Numbered from the stretch's first letter, positions 18,632 through 27,889 are shown. The stretch is DNA of 64,000 bases from Alteromonadaceae bacterium XY-R5 (GCA_001660395.1 LXWE01000005.1:1-64000), one strand, 5' to 3'. Program-made: numbers and translations. Notes: generated by a model not told the origin, from the letters alone.

Positions 18632-20092
18632 TTAGCTTCGAGTGGCAACAGCGGCTTTAACACGTGCTGCATAGTCTGGGTCAGCCTGTTCATACTGGGC
18701 AAACATACGTTCCTGAACATCTTTGCTGGCCTGGCTTAAACCATCTGCAATGTTGTTGACCAACTGATTTTTTTGGTCGTCAGACATGATACGGAATAAT
18801 TCGCCTGCCTGGCTGAAGTTATCTTCATCCTGCACATCGTACACATTTAGCCAGGCATCCGCTTCAATTGCCATTGGTGGCTCTGCAACAGCAGGAACAG
18901 TTGCTGGTGCACCTTGAGTGGCTCTGTCATTTGGGTAGAAGTTTGCACCGCTGCCTGCCAATGATGGGGTAATACCTGCAAATGCTCCATCTCGTTGATA
19001 GTTATGCACCGGGCAACGAGGCGCATTTACGGGAATTTGGTTGTAGTTAGCACCAATGCGGTAACGATGGGCATCCTGATACGCCAGCAAGCGAGCCTGT
19101 AACATTCGGTCGGGTGATGCGCCAATCCCAGGAACAAAGTTACTGGGAGCAAAAGCCGCCTGTTCATTCTCCGCAAAGAAGTTATCGACGTTACGATTCA
19201 GCTCCAATTGACCAATTTCAATCAATGGGAAATCCTGGTGTGGCCAGACTTTGGTTAAATCGAACGGATTGATACGATAATTCCTGGCCTCAGCTTCGGT
19301 CATGATCTGTACTTTCACGCTCCAGGATGGGAAGTCGCCATTATCTATGCTGTCGACTAAATCTTTCTGAGCACCAAATGCTGGCATTTTTGCCGCTTCT
19401 TCATTGGTCAGGGTTTTAATGCCCTGATTAGTTTTGAAGTGCCATTTGACCCAAAAACGCTCACCATTTTCGTTCCAGAAACTCAGAGTATGCGAGCCAT
19501 ATCCATTAACGTGACGGTATGACAACGGAATGCCCCGGTCAGACATCAAAATCGTCGACTGATGCAATGATTGTGGGTTGTTGGCCCAGAATTCATAGAC
19601 TGCCTGCGGATCGGGCAGGTTAGTGCGCGGGTTCTTTTTCTGGCTATGGATAAAATCTGGGAATTTAATCCCGTCACGCAGGAAGAATACCGGGGTGTTG
19701 TTCCCCACCAAGTCCCAGTTACCTTGCCTGGTATAGAATTTCACCGCGAAGCCTCGAGGGTCTCTAGCGTAATCACTGGAATCCTGGCCACCGCCTACCG
19801 TAGAAAAACGCAGGAAAATATCGGTCTTTTGTCCTTCGGTTTGCAGGAAATCTGCGATGGTATAGTCAGATAAACTTTTAGTCAGCGTAAAGGTGCCATA
19901 GGCTGCGCTGCCACGAGCATGTACAATCCGCTCCGGAATACGCTCGCGGTTAAAGTGTGCCAGTTTCTCAAACAGGTAATGGTTATCAAATGTGACCGGG
20001 CCGCGTGCACCAACGGTGCGACTTTGGTTATCTTCGGCAACCGGTGCGCCGGCGCTGGTGGTCATTGGGCAACGCTTAATCTCACTCATCAT
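18632..20092 (-). CDS. Monofunctional haem catalase
   Basis: It converts hydrogen peroxide to water and oxygen. The 486-residue small-subunit catalase carries the distal histidine in VHARGSAAYG near residue 55 and the proximal haem-ligand tyrosine in RLLAYQDAHRYR near residue 333. FFLRDGIKFPDFIHSQK near 128 is a conserved family block. The start at 20092 is chosen because GGAG stands 5 bp upstream of a double ATG; an upstream in-frame ATG at 20176 has no ribosome binding site and adds a charged, non-conserved extension. A Fur-like sequence lies about 200 bp upstream. Confidence 0.93.
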   Translation of the reverse strand: MMSEIKRCPMTTSAGAPVAEDNQSRTVGARGPVTFDNHYLFEKLAHFNRERIPERIVHARGSAAYGTFTLTKSLSDYTIADFLQTEGQKTDIFLRFSTVGGGQDSSDYARDPRGFAVKFYTRQGNWDLVGNNTPVFFLRDGIKFPDFIHSQKKNPRTNLPDPQAVYEFWANNPQSLHQSTILMSDRGIPLSYRHVNGYGSHTLSFWNENGERFWVKWHFKTNQGIKTLTNEEAAKMPAFGAQKDLVDSIDNGDFPSWSVKVQIMTEAEARNYRINPFDLTKVWPHQDFPLIEIGQLELNRNVDNFFAENEQAAFAPSNFVPGIGASPDRMLQARLLAYQDAHRYRIGANYNQIPVNAPRCPVHNYQRDGAFAGITPSLAGSGANFYPNDRATQGAPATVPAVAEPPMAIEADAWLNVYDVQDEDNFSQAGELFRIMSDDQKNQLVNNIADGLSQASKDVQERMFAQYEQADPDYAARVKAAVATRS

Positions 20093-20295
20093 TCTTTCTC
20101 CAAATCGTGAACCGCCTACATCGGGTTCGTTTTTGCGTGTAATCCGTGGGTCGTCCCACACATTGCCCTTTTTCATTAACGGCTAAGGGCCTTCGATGGA
20201 GTAAGAATGCACTAGTGGAGAGACGGCTGGCTAATGGGGAATTGATATCCTGTTAATCGTTTTTATAGAATTAATTTGTTGATATTAATCAAAGA

Positions 20296-20306
20296 ATGAT
20301 AATCAT
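20296..20306. promoter_or_regulatory. Possible Fur box between catalase and lptM
   Basis: The 11-bp palindrome ATGATAATCAT equals the core of the 19-bp E. coli Fur box; the flanks match poorly (about 13 of 19 overall). It lies in the 336-bp divergent region between the catalase gene and lptM. Catalase needs haem iron, so iron-linked control is reasonable, but the site is only a candidate. Confidence 0.3.
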
Positions 20307-20428
20307 AGATAGGTTAGCCCTTTATAGATTTGATGAGAAAGTTCTAATCAAAAAGGGGGAATTGGATTGCAATTTGGTGGGGTAATGACATGATATTGGC
20401 TTTCGAATTTAAGTAAAAATAATCACCT

Positions 20429-20605
20429 ATGTATCGCGTTAAATTTTGCATCTGTCTGGGATTGCTTGGCCTGGGTTTAGCCGGCTGCGGTCAGACAGGG
20501 CCACTTTATCTGCCCCAGGATGCCGGACAAACTGTTCCGCAAAAAACAGTAGCCGACACAAATGCACAAGATACAAATAAGCGTCAGCCTGTGGAGGAGA
20601 AATAA
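20429..20605 (+). CDS. lptM: LptM (YifL) family small lipoprotein
   Basis: A 58-residue lipoprotein. The N-terminal 19 residues form a lipoprotein signal with lipobox LAGC (Cys20), followed by GQTGPLYLP, the signature of the YifL/LptM family. In E. coli LptM binds the LptDE translocon and helps correct disulfide formation in LptD at the outer membrane. The tail is a short hydrophilic, disordered stretch. Position just before lysA is the same as in many gammaproteobacteria. The stop codon directly abuts the lysA GTG. Confidence 0.9.
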   Translation: MYRVKFCICLGLLGLGLAGCGQTGPLYLPQDAGQTVPQKTVADTNAQDTNKRQPVEEK

Positions 20606-21856
20606 GTGGATTTTTTTCAGTATCAACAACAACAGCTGATGGCAGAGCAAGTTGCCGTAGCTGAGATTGCAAAAACCTACGGCACGCCAACCTATGTGTA
20701 TTCGCGTGCCACCATTGAACGCCACTGGCATGCATTTGATAAAGCGGTGGGCGAACATCCCCATTTGATTTGTTATGCAGTCAAGGCCAACTCCAACCTT
20801 GGCGTATTAAGCGTGCTGGCGAAGCTTGGTTCAGGATTTGATATCGTCTCTGGTGGCGAGTTGGCGCGCGTACTGGAAGCGGGCGGTGATCCGGCCAAAG
20901 TCGTTTTTTCTGGTGTGGGTAAAACCCGTGAAGAGATTGTTTATGCACTTGAGCAGGGGATTAAGTGCTTCAACGTAGAATCACCGGCAGAACTGGAGCG
21001 AATTCAGGATGTCGCTGCTGAGCTGGATAAAATCGCGCCAATTTCATTGCGTGTAAACCCTGATGTTGATGCGAAAACACACCCCTATATTTCCACAGGC
21101 CTAAAAGCGAATAAATTCGGGATCGAAAAAGAACAGGCGGTGAGCATTTACCGTCGTGCATCTGCGTTACCTAATCTTAAGGTGACAGGGATGGATTGCC
21201 ATATCGGCTCTCAGTTGACGGAAATTCAACCCTTCGTTGATGCACTGGACAAGATGCTGGATTTGATTGACCAACTGGCCCAAGAAGGTATTCATATTGA
21301 GCACCTGGACGTGGGTGGCGGCTTAGGTGTTACCTATAAAGACGAGCAACCGCCGCACCCAGATGCCTATGCTGCCGCCCTGGCTGAACATTTAAAAGGC
21401 CGCGAGAATTTGACCCTGATTTTCGAACCGGGCCGAGCCATTATGGCTAATGCCGGCATTTTGCTGACTAAAGTAGAGTTTTTAAAGCAAGGCGCTGAGA
21501 AGAACTTTGCCATCATTGATGCCGCAATGAATGACCTCATCCGTCCGTCTTTGTATTCTGCCTGGCAGGCGATTGTGCCAACTAACCAGTCATTAGAGCG
21601 CCCTACGGCGGTTTATGATGTGGTGGGGCCTGTATGTGAAACCGGAGATTTCCTGGGAAAAGAGCGTGAACTTGCCATTGCGGCAGGCGATTTATTAGCT
21701 GTGCGCAGTGCCGGCGCTTACGGTTTTACCATGTCGTCTAACTACAATAGCCGCTGCCGTGCAGCCGAAGTTTTGGTTGACGGTGATAAGGCAATTTTGG
21801 TGCGCGAGCGAGAAAAACTGCAAGATCTCTGGAAAGGCGAGCATAAAGTTACTTAA
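20606..21856 (+). CDS. lysA: Diaminopimelate decarboxylase
   Basis: A PLP enzyme that decarboxylates meso-diaminopimelate to L-lysine, the last step of lysine synthesis. It has 416 residues; the PLP lysine is Lys60 in CYAVKANSN, the phosphate-binding glycine loop is in HLDVGGGLGV near residue 235, and GPVCETGDFLG near 340 holds the active-site cysteine of the partner subunit. A GTG start at 20606 directly follows the lptM stop, with GGAGGAG just upstream. It is the second gene of the lptM-yigB operon. Confidence 0.96.
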   Translation: MDFFQYQQQQLMAEQVAVAEIAKTYGTPTYVYSRATIERHWHAFDKAVGEHPHLICYAVKANSNLGVLSVLAKLGSGFDIVSGGELARVLEAGGDPAKVVFSGVGKTREEIVYALEQGIKCFNVESPAELERIQDVAAELDKIAPISLRVNPDVDAKTHPYISTGLKANKFGIEKEQAVSIYRRASALPNLKVTGMDCHIGSQLTEIQPFVDALDKMLDLIDQLAQEGIHIEHLDVGGGLGVTYKDEQPPHPDAYAAALAEHLKGRENLTLIFEPGRAIMANAGILLTKVEFLKQGAEKNFAIIDAAMNDLIRPSLYSAWQAIVPTNQSLERPTAVYDVVGPVCETGDFLGKERELAIAAGDLLAVRSAGAYGFTMSSNYNSRCRAAEVLVDGDKAILVREREKLQDLWKGEHKVT

Positions 21857-21887
21857 ACTAAGCCTAACAATACTTTAAGTTGTGATT

Positions 21888-22718
21888 ATGCAAGTTCAAT
21901 TTTCCAAAATGCATGGCCTGGGTAACGATTTCGTGGTGATCGACAACGTCACCCAGAATGTGTTTTTCAGTAAAGAAAAGATCCAGCAACTGGCTGACCG
22001 AAACTTCGGTATCGGCTTTGACCAGCTGTTGGTGGTTGAACCGCCTTACGATCCCGAGCAGGATTTCCATTATCGGATTTTTAATGCGGATGGTTCGGAA
22101 GTATCCCAATGCGGCAATGGTGCGCGTTGCTTCGCCCGTTTTGTGAAAATGAAGGGGTTGATCAATCGTAATAAAATTGTGGTCAGTACCAAAGCCGGGC
22201 GCATGGTGTTGTATCTGGAAAAAGATGGCCAGGTCACTGTGAACATGGGAAAACCCATTTTTGAGCCGAGTCAAATTCCGTTGAAAGCGAATAAAGAGGA
22301 ACTGACCTACATCATCCGCGCTGGCGACCATACCTTGTTTTGCGGCGCGGCCTCGATGGGGAATCCCCATTGTGTGCTGGAAGTGGAGAATGTCGATACT
22401 GCTGATGTCGAAACCGTAGGTCCGCTTATGGAACGTCATGAGCGTTTCCCTGAGGGCGTCAACGTCGGCTTTATGCAAGTGGTTAATCCAGAGCACATTC
22501 GTCTGCGCGTTTTTGAGCGCGGAGCGGGAGAAACTCTCGCTTGTGGCAGTGGCGCATGCGCAGCTGTTGCCGTTGGCCAAATTCAGGGTAAACTGGGCAA
22601 GGATGTCCGGGTTGATTTACCGGGCGGTAGCCTGCGTATTCGCTGGCAAGGACGTGATAACGTGCTCAAAATGACCGGCCCGGCAGAGCATGTGTTTGAT
22701 GGAATCATAAATCTATGA
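21888..22718 (+). CDS. dapF: Diaminopimelate epimerase
   Basis: It converts LL- to meso-diaminopimelate, giving the substrate of LysA and the peptidoglycan precursor. The cofactor-free racemase uses two cysteines, both present: Cys75 in SQCGNGARC and Cys219 in TLACGSGAC. The start at 21888 ([18 protein letters not shown]) is preferred over the in-frame GTG at 21882 because it matches the usual N-terminus of the family. It gives 276 residues, the normal length. The stop overlaps the next start by 4 bp (ATGA). Confidence 0.96.
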   Translation: MQVQFSKMHGLGNDFVVIDNVTQNVFFSKEKIQQLADRNFGIGFDQLLVVEPPYDPEQDFHYRIFNADGSEVSQCGNGARCFARFVKMKGLINRNKIVVSTKAGRMVLYLEKDGQVTVNMGKPIFEPSQIPLKANKEELTYIIRAGDHTLFCGAASMGNPHCVLEVENVDTADVETVGPLMERHERFPEGVNVGFMQVVNPEHIRLRVFERGAGETLACGSGACAAVAVGQIQGKLGKDVRVDLPGGSLRIRWQGRDNVLKMTGPAEHVFDGIINL

Positions 22719-23413
22719 GTGAATTGTTGGGACACATCGAAAATGGCTTGACGGTCGCGTCGCAGGACTCGCCGGCTCCCCGTATAGATGCGGAAGAGAT
22801 TAAAGCCTATTTGTTGTCCCATCCGCACTTTTTTGTTGAAAATCCGGAGGTACTCGAATGCCTGTTCATTCCGCATCAGCAAAAGGGCAGCGTGTCTCTG
22901 GTAGAGTTACAAAGTGAACAACTGCGTAACAAAGTGCGTCAGTTATCGCAAAAGCTGAATCAACTCATCACCATCGCAAAACAAAACGAACAGATCTATC
23001 GAATCTATGCCGATTTAAACTTACGCCTGCTGCGTTGCCGGGATTTGTCGGAATCTCAGACCATTCTTGAAGAAGTAATGCAGGATGAGCTTAAGTTAGC
23101 TTCGGTGAGCTTAAAAGTTTTTAAGGGCGCGATGGCGTTTCCGGAAATTCAGCGCAAACTCTTTATCGAGAAACGATTTAAAGCAGGTCCTTTCTTTTTT
23201 GGCCGTTTAAGTCAGCATGAGCGTCAGTTGCTGTTTGCCGACGGCGTTGCGGAATCTGTTGCATTGGTACTGTTGGGGGATGACGGTGAATTGGGGATGC
23301 TTGCTGTGGGTAGTAAGGATCCTGGCCATTTCATTCCTGAGATGGATACGCTGCTGTTGACTCAGTTACAACAGTTTCTCAACGTGATGCTGGCTAACAT
23401 CCTAACGTACTGA
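22715..23413 (+). CDS. DUF484 family protein (YigA-like)
   Basis: A 232-residue cytoplasmic protein of the DUF484 family, regularly found between dapF and xerC. The N-terminal part is helical, with [19 protein letters not shown] followed by a coiled-coil-prone region (about 60-100) containing [16 protein letters not shown]. The C-terminal part (about 105-230) resembles a GAF-like fold. No catalytic residues are known and the role is unresolved. Both ends are coupled: 4-bp overlap with dapF and 1-bp overlap with xerC. Confidence 0.9.
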   Translation: MSELLGHIENGLTVASQDSPAPRIDAEEIKAYLLSHPHFFVENPEVLECLFIPHQQKGSVSLVELQSEQLRNKVRQLSQKLNQLITIAKQNEQIYRIYADLNLRLLRCRDLSESQTILEEVMQDELKLASVSLKVFKGAMAFPEIQRKLFIEKRFKAGPFFFGRLSQHERQLLFADGVAESVALVLLGDDGELGMLAVGSKDPGHFIPEMDTLLLTQLQQFLNVMLANILTY

Positions 23414-24321
23414 TGGATGCCCCTGACTGTCTTGTCATTGCCGATTTTGTTCGGCATTTGAAATACGAACTGAATCGCTCGCCTAAAACCCAGGAAAACT
23501 ATCAGCGCCAACTGGTGGTCATTCGTGACTATTTGCAGTTGCAGGACTGGTCGACCTTGACTGTCGAGCAGGTAAAGCAGGTGTTGCATCACGCCCGCAA
23601 ACAGGGCCTGAGTGCCACCAGTATCTCTCTACGATTAAGTGCATTACGCAGCTTTTGTTACTATTTGCAGCAACAGGGAGTCTTGGCCTTCAACCCGGCG
23701 GAAAGTGTTTCCGCTCCCAAGAAGCCTAAGCCTTTGCCAAAACAACTCAATGTGGACGAGTTGCAACAGTTGCTGGAAATTAAAGATGACTCATTATTGG
23801 CGATTCGTGATCGGGCGATGATGGAACTAACTTATGGCTGTGGATTGCGTCTGGCTGAATTAACTCAACTTGATATGAGCAGCATTCAGGCCGACAGTAC
23901 ATTGAGAGTGATGGGAAAAGGCAGTAAAGAACGAATATTGCCTTTGGTTGGCGAGGCCAAAATCTGGCTGGATAAATGGTTAAAGGTGCGTCCGCAATTG
24001 CTGGCAAATCCGCAGGAGCCAGCGGTGTTTATCAGTAAGCGACAGCAGCGTATATCGCCCCGACAAATTGGCCAGCGCATGCAGTTGTGGGCGGGGCAGC
24101 AGCATTTAAATCAACAAGTACATCCGCATAAATTGCGCCACTCCTTTGCCACTCATATGCTTGAATCCAGCGGTGATTTACGCGCGGTACAAGAGCTGTT
24201 AGGGCATGCGAATCTTTCGACCACGCAGGTTTATACCCATTTGGATTTTCAGCATTTAGCCAAAGTGTACGACGGTGCCCATCCCCGGGCACGCAAATCC
24301 GCTAAGGATAAGAAGCCATGA
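23413..24321 (+). CDS. xerC: Tyrosine recombinase XerC
   Basis: XerC acts with XerD at dif to resolve chromosome dimers. The 302-residue protein has an N-terminal SAM-like core-binding domain (about 8-95) and a catalytic domain (about 110-290). The catalytic set is complete: Arg146 in GCGLRLAEL, a lysine in the GKGSKER hairpin, His239 and Arg242 in HPHKLRHSF, His265 in LLGHANLST and nucleophile Tyr274 in QVYTH. It is coupled to DUF484 and yigB by 1- and 4-bp overlaps. Confidence 0.96.
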   Translation: MDAPDCLVIADFVRHLKYELNRSPKTQENYQRQLVVIRDYLQLQDWSTLTVEQVKQVLHHARKQGLSATSISLRLSALRSFCYYLQQQGVLAFNPAESVSAPKKPKPLPKQLNVDELQQLLEIKDDSLLAIRDRAMMELTYGCGLRLAELTQLDMSSIQADSTLRVMGKGSKERILPLVGEAKIWLDKWLKVRPQLLANPQEPAVFISKRQQRISPRQIGQRMQLWAGQQHLNQQVHPHKLRHSFATHMLESSGDLRAVQELLGHANLSTTQVYTHLDFQHLAKVYDGAHPRARKSAKDKKP

Positions 24322-25046
24322 TTTTCTATCGCAGCCCGCGATTATTCACTCAGGTCAGGGCGTTGAGCTTTGATTTGGATGACACCCTTTACGATAACGA
24401 AGTGCAAATTCATCAGGCTGAAGCCAAGTTACTCACGTATTTACAGCAAACCTATCCGACGTTAGCTGAACAGGACGCCAGTTATTGGCAAGGACATAAA
24501 CGCAAGATACTCGCCCAGCGTCCGGAATTGCGATCTGACATGAGTTTATTACGTCGTTTGATTTTGGAACGTGGTTTAAGCGCGGCTGGAATATCGGGCA
24601 AGGCTCTGACGGATGGAGTTCAGGCTGCATTTGATTTCTTTTACTGGCATCGAAGCGACTTTCAAGTCGCACCTGATATTCTGGCGGTGCTGGAAACGCT
24701 GGCTGCCAAGGTGCCGCTGGTGGCGATCACCAATGGCAATGTAAATCTTGAGCAGATTGGGCTGAATAAGGTCTTCGCGCATTGTTACAAAGCGAGTCTG
24801 GCGCAACCAATGAAACCCCACGCCTGCATGTTCGATTTAGCTGCTCAGCAGCTGCAACTGGCACCCTCGCATATCCTGCATGTTGGAGATAACCTAGTCA
24901 ATGATATACAAGGGGCGGTGAATGCAGGGTATTTGAGTGCATGGTATGCAGAAGACCGGCCAATGGATTTACGTCGCGAGCCTGTACTGTGTTTACCTCA
25001 TGTGCAGTTAACCAGCCTGGTGGAACTGACGCATTTGATTGGTTAA
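24318..25046 (+). CDS. yigB: HAD-superfamily phosphatase YigB
   Basis: A 242-residue haloacid-dehalogenase-like hydrolase. Motif I is FDLDDTLYDN, with Asp19 and Asp21 as nucleophile and acid; motif II is in VAITNGN near 139; motif IV is HVGDNLVNDIQGA near 187-199. A helical cap sits between motifs I and II. E. coli YigB dephosphorylates FMN and other small phosphates, so a riboflavin-related or metabolite-repair role is likely. It ends the lptM operon. Its last 39 bp are also the antisense of the end of the convergent glycosyltransferase gene. Confidence 0.92.
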   Translation: MIFYRSPRLFTQVRALSFDLDDTLYDNEVQIHQAEAKLLTYLQQTYPTLAEQDASYWQGHKRKILAQRPELRSDMSLLRRLILERGLSAAGISGKALTDGVQAAFDFFYWHRSDFQVAPDILAVLETLAAKVPLVAITNGNVNLEQIGLNKVFAHCYKASLAQPMKPHACMFDLAAQQLQLAPSHILHVGDNLVNDIQGAVNAGYLSAWYAEDRPMDLRREPVLCLPHVQLTSLVELTHLIG

Positions 25047-26189
25047 GGGGGCTTCGGCGCTAAGCTGCAAGCCCCAGGTCTGCAATAATTGCAGATAACC
25101 TTCAACTGCTTTGGTTTGGTCAAACTTCTCTACCGCCTGCTTTAAGGCTGAGGCTGAAAGAGGGGATATGAGTGTGGTTTGCATCGCACTGAGCAAGGCG
25201 TTTTCATCCCCGGTAGGGACCAGTTTGCCAATCTTACCATCCTGCATGGTTACGTGTGTATCTCCAACACGGGTGGCAACACAGGGGAGCCCTAATCCCA
25301 TCGCTTCAATTAATACGGTCGGTGATCCTTCCCAGTCTGAACACAAAACAAACATATCTGCTTGTTGAAGTTCGGCGTACGGATTTTCAACGTAGCCAGG
25401 TAAGCTGACATGTTCTGTTATCCCAAGGGTTTGCGCTTCGCGTTCAAGTTGCTGACGTAATGGCCCTTCACCAAAAATTACCAGCCTGCATGGCTGTGTT
25501 GCTTGTAAATGCGAGAATGCTTTCAGCAATAAGCTGTAGTTTTTTTGTGGTGATAAGCGACCAACGCTTACCAGAACAGGCGCCGTCTTATCTTTTAACC
25601 ATGGATGCTCCGGGGGCTGATTGGCTTTCATTAACACTGTTGGGGTGAGCACAGGGTTGGAGGCCACGAAGATCTTTTCATTTGGCATTCGAGTAATATG
25701 TTGTATCGCGTCGGCGGCATCCTGAGACACCGCTATCAAAGCTCTAAGTTGACGATATAGATAGCGCATTAGGGCAAAGCGCAGATGCCTGCCCATGGCG
25801 TTGCGATTGGAGAGGCCGGTTTGCATATTGTTATGCAATTGCCCAACTATTTGCATCTTTGAACGGGCCATAATGTTGGCCAGGGACGCAGCCTGAATGG
25901 CTCGATCTTTTATGGCTAACACTAAGCCGGGCGAAGGCTGTCTGAAGTAACGAATGAGTTCTGGGACAGCAAGCCAGGCGCTGTTACGTTTTAGTTTAAT
26001 GACTCGTAAAAGTGGGTGCGCAGGAAGTTTAGCAACGTGCGGACCACGCGCTTTAATTAACAACAAATCGATTTGAACACCGGCCTTTAGTAAGCCCTCA
26101 ACTAAATGATTTGTGACGACTTCTACTCCGCCGCTGCCTGAGTAAGAAACAAGAATAGTCAGTTTTGAATGTGAATAGTGGTTGTGCAT
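25008..26189 (-). CDS. Family 4 glycosyltransferase
   Basis: A 393-residue GT-B glycosyltransferase. The N-terminal domain begins with LTILVSYSGSGGVEVVTNHL, where the glycine-rich loop binds the acceptor side. The C-terminal domain has VSVGRLSPQKNYSLLLKAF (about 215-233) and the GT4 E-x7-E motif in EGSPTVLIEAMGLGLP (about 315-330). It probably transfers a sugar from a nucleotide donor during polysaccharide synthesis; the acceptor is unknown. The ATG at 26189 is preferred over 26210 because AGGAC stands six bases upstream. The last 13 codons overlap yigB on the other strand. A sulfotransferase gene is divergent 95 bp away. Confidence 0.88.
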   Translation of the reverse strand: MHNHYSHSKLTILVSYSGSGGVEVVTNHLVEGLLKAGVQIDLLLIKARGPHVAKLPAHPLLRVIKLKRNSAWLAVPELIRYFRQPSPGLVLAIKDRAIQAASLANIMARSKMQIVGQLHNNMQTGLSNRNAMGRHLRFALMRYLYRQLRALIAVSQDAADAIQHITRMPNEKIFVASNPVLTPTVLMKANQPPEHPWLKDKTAPVLVSVGRLSPQKNYSLLLKAFSHLQATQPCRLVIFGEGPLRQQLEREAQTLGITEHVSLPGYVENPYAELQQADMFVLCSDWEGSPTVLIEAMGLGLPCVATRVGDTHVTMQDGKIGKLVPTGDENALLSAMQTTLISPLSASALKQAVEKFDQTKAVEGYLQLLQTWGLQLSAEAPLTNQMRQFHQAG

Positions 26190-26284
26190 AGGTTGTCCTG
26201 AAGCTGTCACATTTTCACCCTAGCATGGCTTTACAACAGTTTAATGACGGCCCAAAGCTGGTCGGTGTAATCGGGTAGTACCTC

Positions 26285-26935
26285 ATGCTTGTATCCCATC
26301 AACATCAGTTTTTGTTTGTGCATATCGCCAAGACAGGCGGTACCAGTGTACGTAAGGCGCTATCTCACTATCGTTGGGATCCGAAATATGGGATTCCTCA
26401 GTTTATGGTTAATAAGCTCAGTCAGTTGTGTAGGCACAAATTAGGGTGCCGATTTCCCAGACACGCGAAAGTCATCGCAGCGAAAGAAATGTTGCCTGCT
26501 GAATACTTTAGCAAGTTGTTTAAATTTACCTTTGTACGTAATCCGTGGGATTTGCAGGTGAGTTCGTACTACCACATCAAGCGCGAGCGTCCTGAAGTGA
26601 TGCAGGGGTATGAAAACTTTGCCGATTTCATGCGTTGGAAGCTTGATCCTGATCGGCCATATCAATATCACATCGATACTTCTATGCAGTTGCAGAGTGA
26701 TTATCTCGTCGATTTGCAGGGTCAACTATGCATGGACAGAATAGGTAAATATGAAAGTCTGCAGCAGGATTTCGATGCTATTTGTGAACGTGTTGGCATT
26801 GTGCCCCCGTCGCTGCCGCATATTCGTCAGGCAAAGGATCGCGAGGATTACCGAAGTTATTACAATGATGAGTTAGCCGAAGCGGTTGGTCGCTATTTCA
26901 GCAAAGATATTCAGATTCTGGGCTATCAGTTTTAA
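26285..26935 (+). CDS. Sulfotransferase family 2 protein
   Basis: A 216-residue cytosolic sulfotransferase-like protein that should move sulfate from PAPS to a glycan or small molecule. The 5'-phosphosulfate loop is FVHIAKTGGTSVRKAL (about 11-26), and the 3'-phosphate site is FTFVRNPWDLQVSSYYH (about 80-96), with the expected Arg and Ser. The fold is that of carbohydrate (HNK-1/chondroitin-type) sulfotransferases. Lying next to a GT4 gene, it suggests modification of a sulfated surface polysaccharide, common in marine bacteria. The acceptor cannot be told from sequence. Confidence 0.85.
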   Translation: MLVSHQHQFLFVHIAKTGGTSVRKALSHYRWDPKYGIPQFMVNKLSQLCRHKLGCRFPRHAKVIAAKEMLPAEYFSKLFKFTFVRNPWDLQVSSYYHIKRERPEVMQGYENFADFMRWKLDPDRPYQYHIDTSMQLQSDYLVDLQGQLCMDRIGKYESLQQDFDAICERVGIVPPSLPHIRQAKDREDYRSYYNDELAEAVGRYFSKDIQILGYQF

Positions 26936-26948
26936 GCCGATAGCCCAG
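26918..26948. terminator. Hairpin between sulfotransferase and cysE
   Basis: A 10-bp perfect stem (CTGGGCTATC / GATAGCCCAG) with an 11-nt loop spans the end of the sulfotransferase gene, just before the convergent cysE stop. No U-tract follows directly on either strand, so it may stop both messages only weakly. Confidence 0.4.
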
Positions 26949-26956
26949 GCACAGAA

Positions 26957-27733
26957 TCAGTATATTTTTTGATCCATGGTTTCACATGGACGGTCGCAGG
27001 TTGGGCGGCCAACAACCTTAGCCGGTACGCCAACCACGGTGACATGTGGCGGTACATGATCCAATACCACACTACCTGCCCCAACTTTAGAGCCTTCTCC
27101 CACTTCGATATTGCCGAGGATTTTTGCTCCTGAGCCTACCATCACGCCCTGGCGAATTTTCGGATGACGATCGCCGGATTCGTTACCCGTACCACCTAAG
27201 GTAACCGATTGCATGATCGATACATCATCTTCAATTACAGCGGTTTCACCTACTACAATGCCGGTGGCATGGTCGAACATCACGCCCTGACCGATACGGG
27301 CAGCCGGGTGAATATCCACACTAAATACCTGAGAGTTACGGCTTTGTATAAACAGCGCTAATTGCTTACGGCCCTGATTCCACAGGTAATGTGCTAAACG
27401 ATGGGCCTGGATAGCCTGAAAGCCTTTAAAGTGCAGCAATACTGTCAAATAGCTGGTTACGGCTGGGTCGCGCTTAAATACCGCCACAATATCGTTAATG
27501 GCCGATTGGATAATCTCTGGGTCTTTGGCAAAGGCCATATCAAACATTTCTTTCACTGCCAGGGTAGGCATGACCTCATCGGCAATCTTGTTCGACAAAA
27601 TAAAGCTTAACGCAGCTTCAAAATTGTCATGGGTCAGAATACAGGCGTGGACATAACTGGCGAGCAAAGGTTCGTCTTTAACCACCTGACGGGCTTCATC
27701 GATCAGCTGATACCAGAATTCACGTTTGACCAT
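26957..27733 (-). CDS. cysE: Serine O-acetyltransferase
   Basis: CysE acetylates L-serine with acetyl-CoA to O-acetylserine, the entry step of cysteine synthesis. The 258-residue protein has the N-terminal helical domain (about 1-140) and a left-handed beta-helix of hexapeptide repeats (about 140-245), with DHATGIVVGETAVIEDDVSI and TLGGTGNESGDRHPKI holding the catalytic histidines. The C-terminus ends MDQKIY, about 15 residues shorter than E. coli CysE (273) and without the terminal isoleucine that inserts into cysteine synthase. Confidence 0.95.
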   Translation of the reverse strand: MVKREFWYQLIDEARQVVKDEPLLASYVHACILTHDNFEAALSFILSNKIADEVMPTLAVKEMFDMAFAKDPEIIQSAINDIVAVFKRDPAVTSYLTVLLHFKGFQAIQAHRLAHYLWNQGRKQLALFIQSRNSQVFSVDIHPAARIGQGVMFDHATGIVVGETAVIEDDVSIMQSVTLGGTGNESGDRHPKIRQGVMVGSGAKILGNIEVGEGSKVGAGSVVLDHVPPHVTVVGVPAKVVGRPTCDRPCETMDQKIY

Positions 27734-27873
27734 GGTGACTTGACTCCGGAGATAAGAAAAACTGGGAAATGAGCCTGTATTCTACCCCAGGGTTGGTTAG
27801 CTGGCTAATGCCCTTTATCTCAGTCTTAGGTCAGTTGGTAACATTTGTCTGGCTAGGACAAAATGCCGGGTAA

Positions 27874-27889
27874 ATGTATAAATACACAG
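27874..27889. promoter_or_regulatory. Candidate LexA (SOS) box of uvrD
   Basis: The 16-bp site ATGTATAAATACACAG matches the LexA consensus CTG-N10-CAG in 13 of 16 positions, with a perfect CAG half and an ATG instead of CTG in the other. It lies 58 bp before the uvrD start, just upstream of a TATACT -10-like element at 27899-27904. uvrD is a known SOS gene in E. coli, which supports the call. Confidence 0.6.

Noticed and set aside
20093-20176. Longer catalase frame starting at 20176
   Set aside because: There is no ribosome binding site at 20176, and the added residues are not typical of catalases; GGAG precedes the double ATG at 20089-20092.
20250-20340. OxyR site before catalase
   Set aside because: No ATAG-N7-CTAT series with proper spacing was found; only a Fur-like core is visible.
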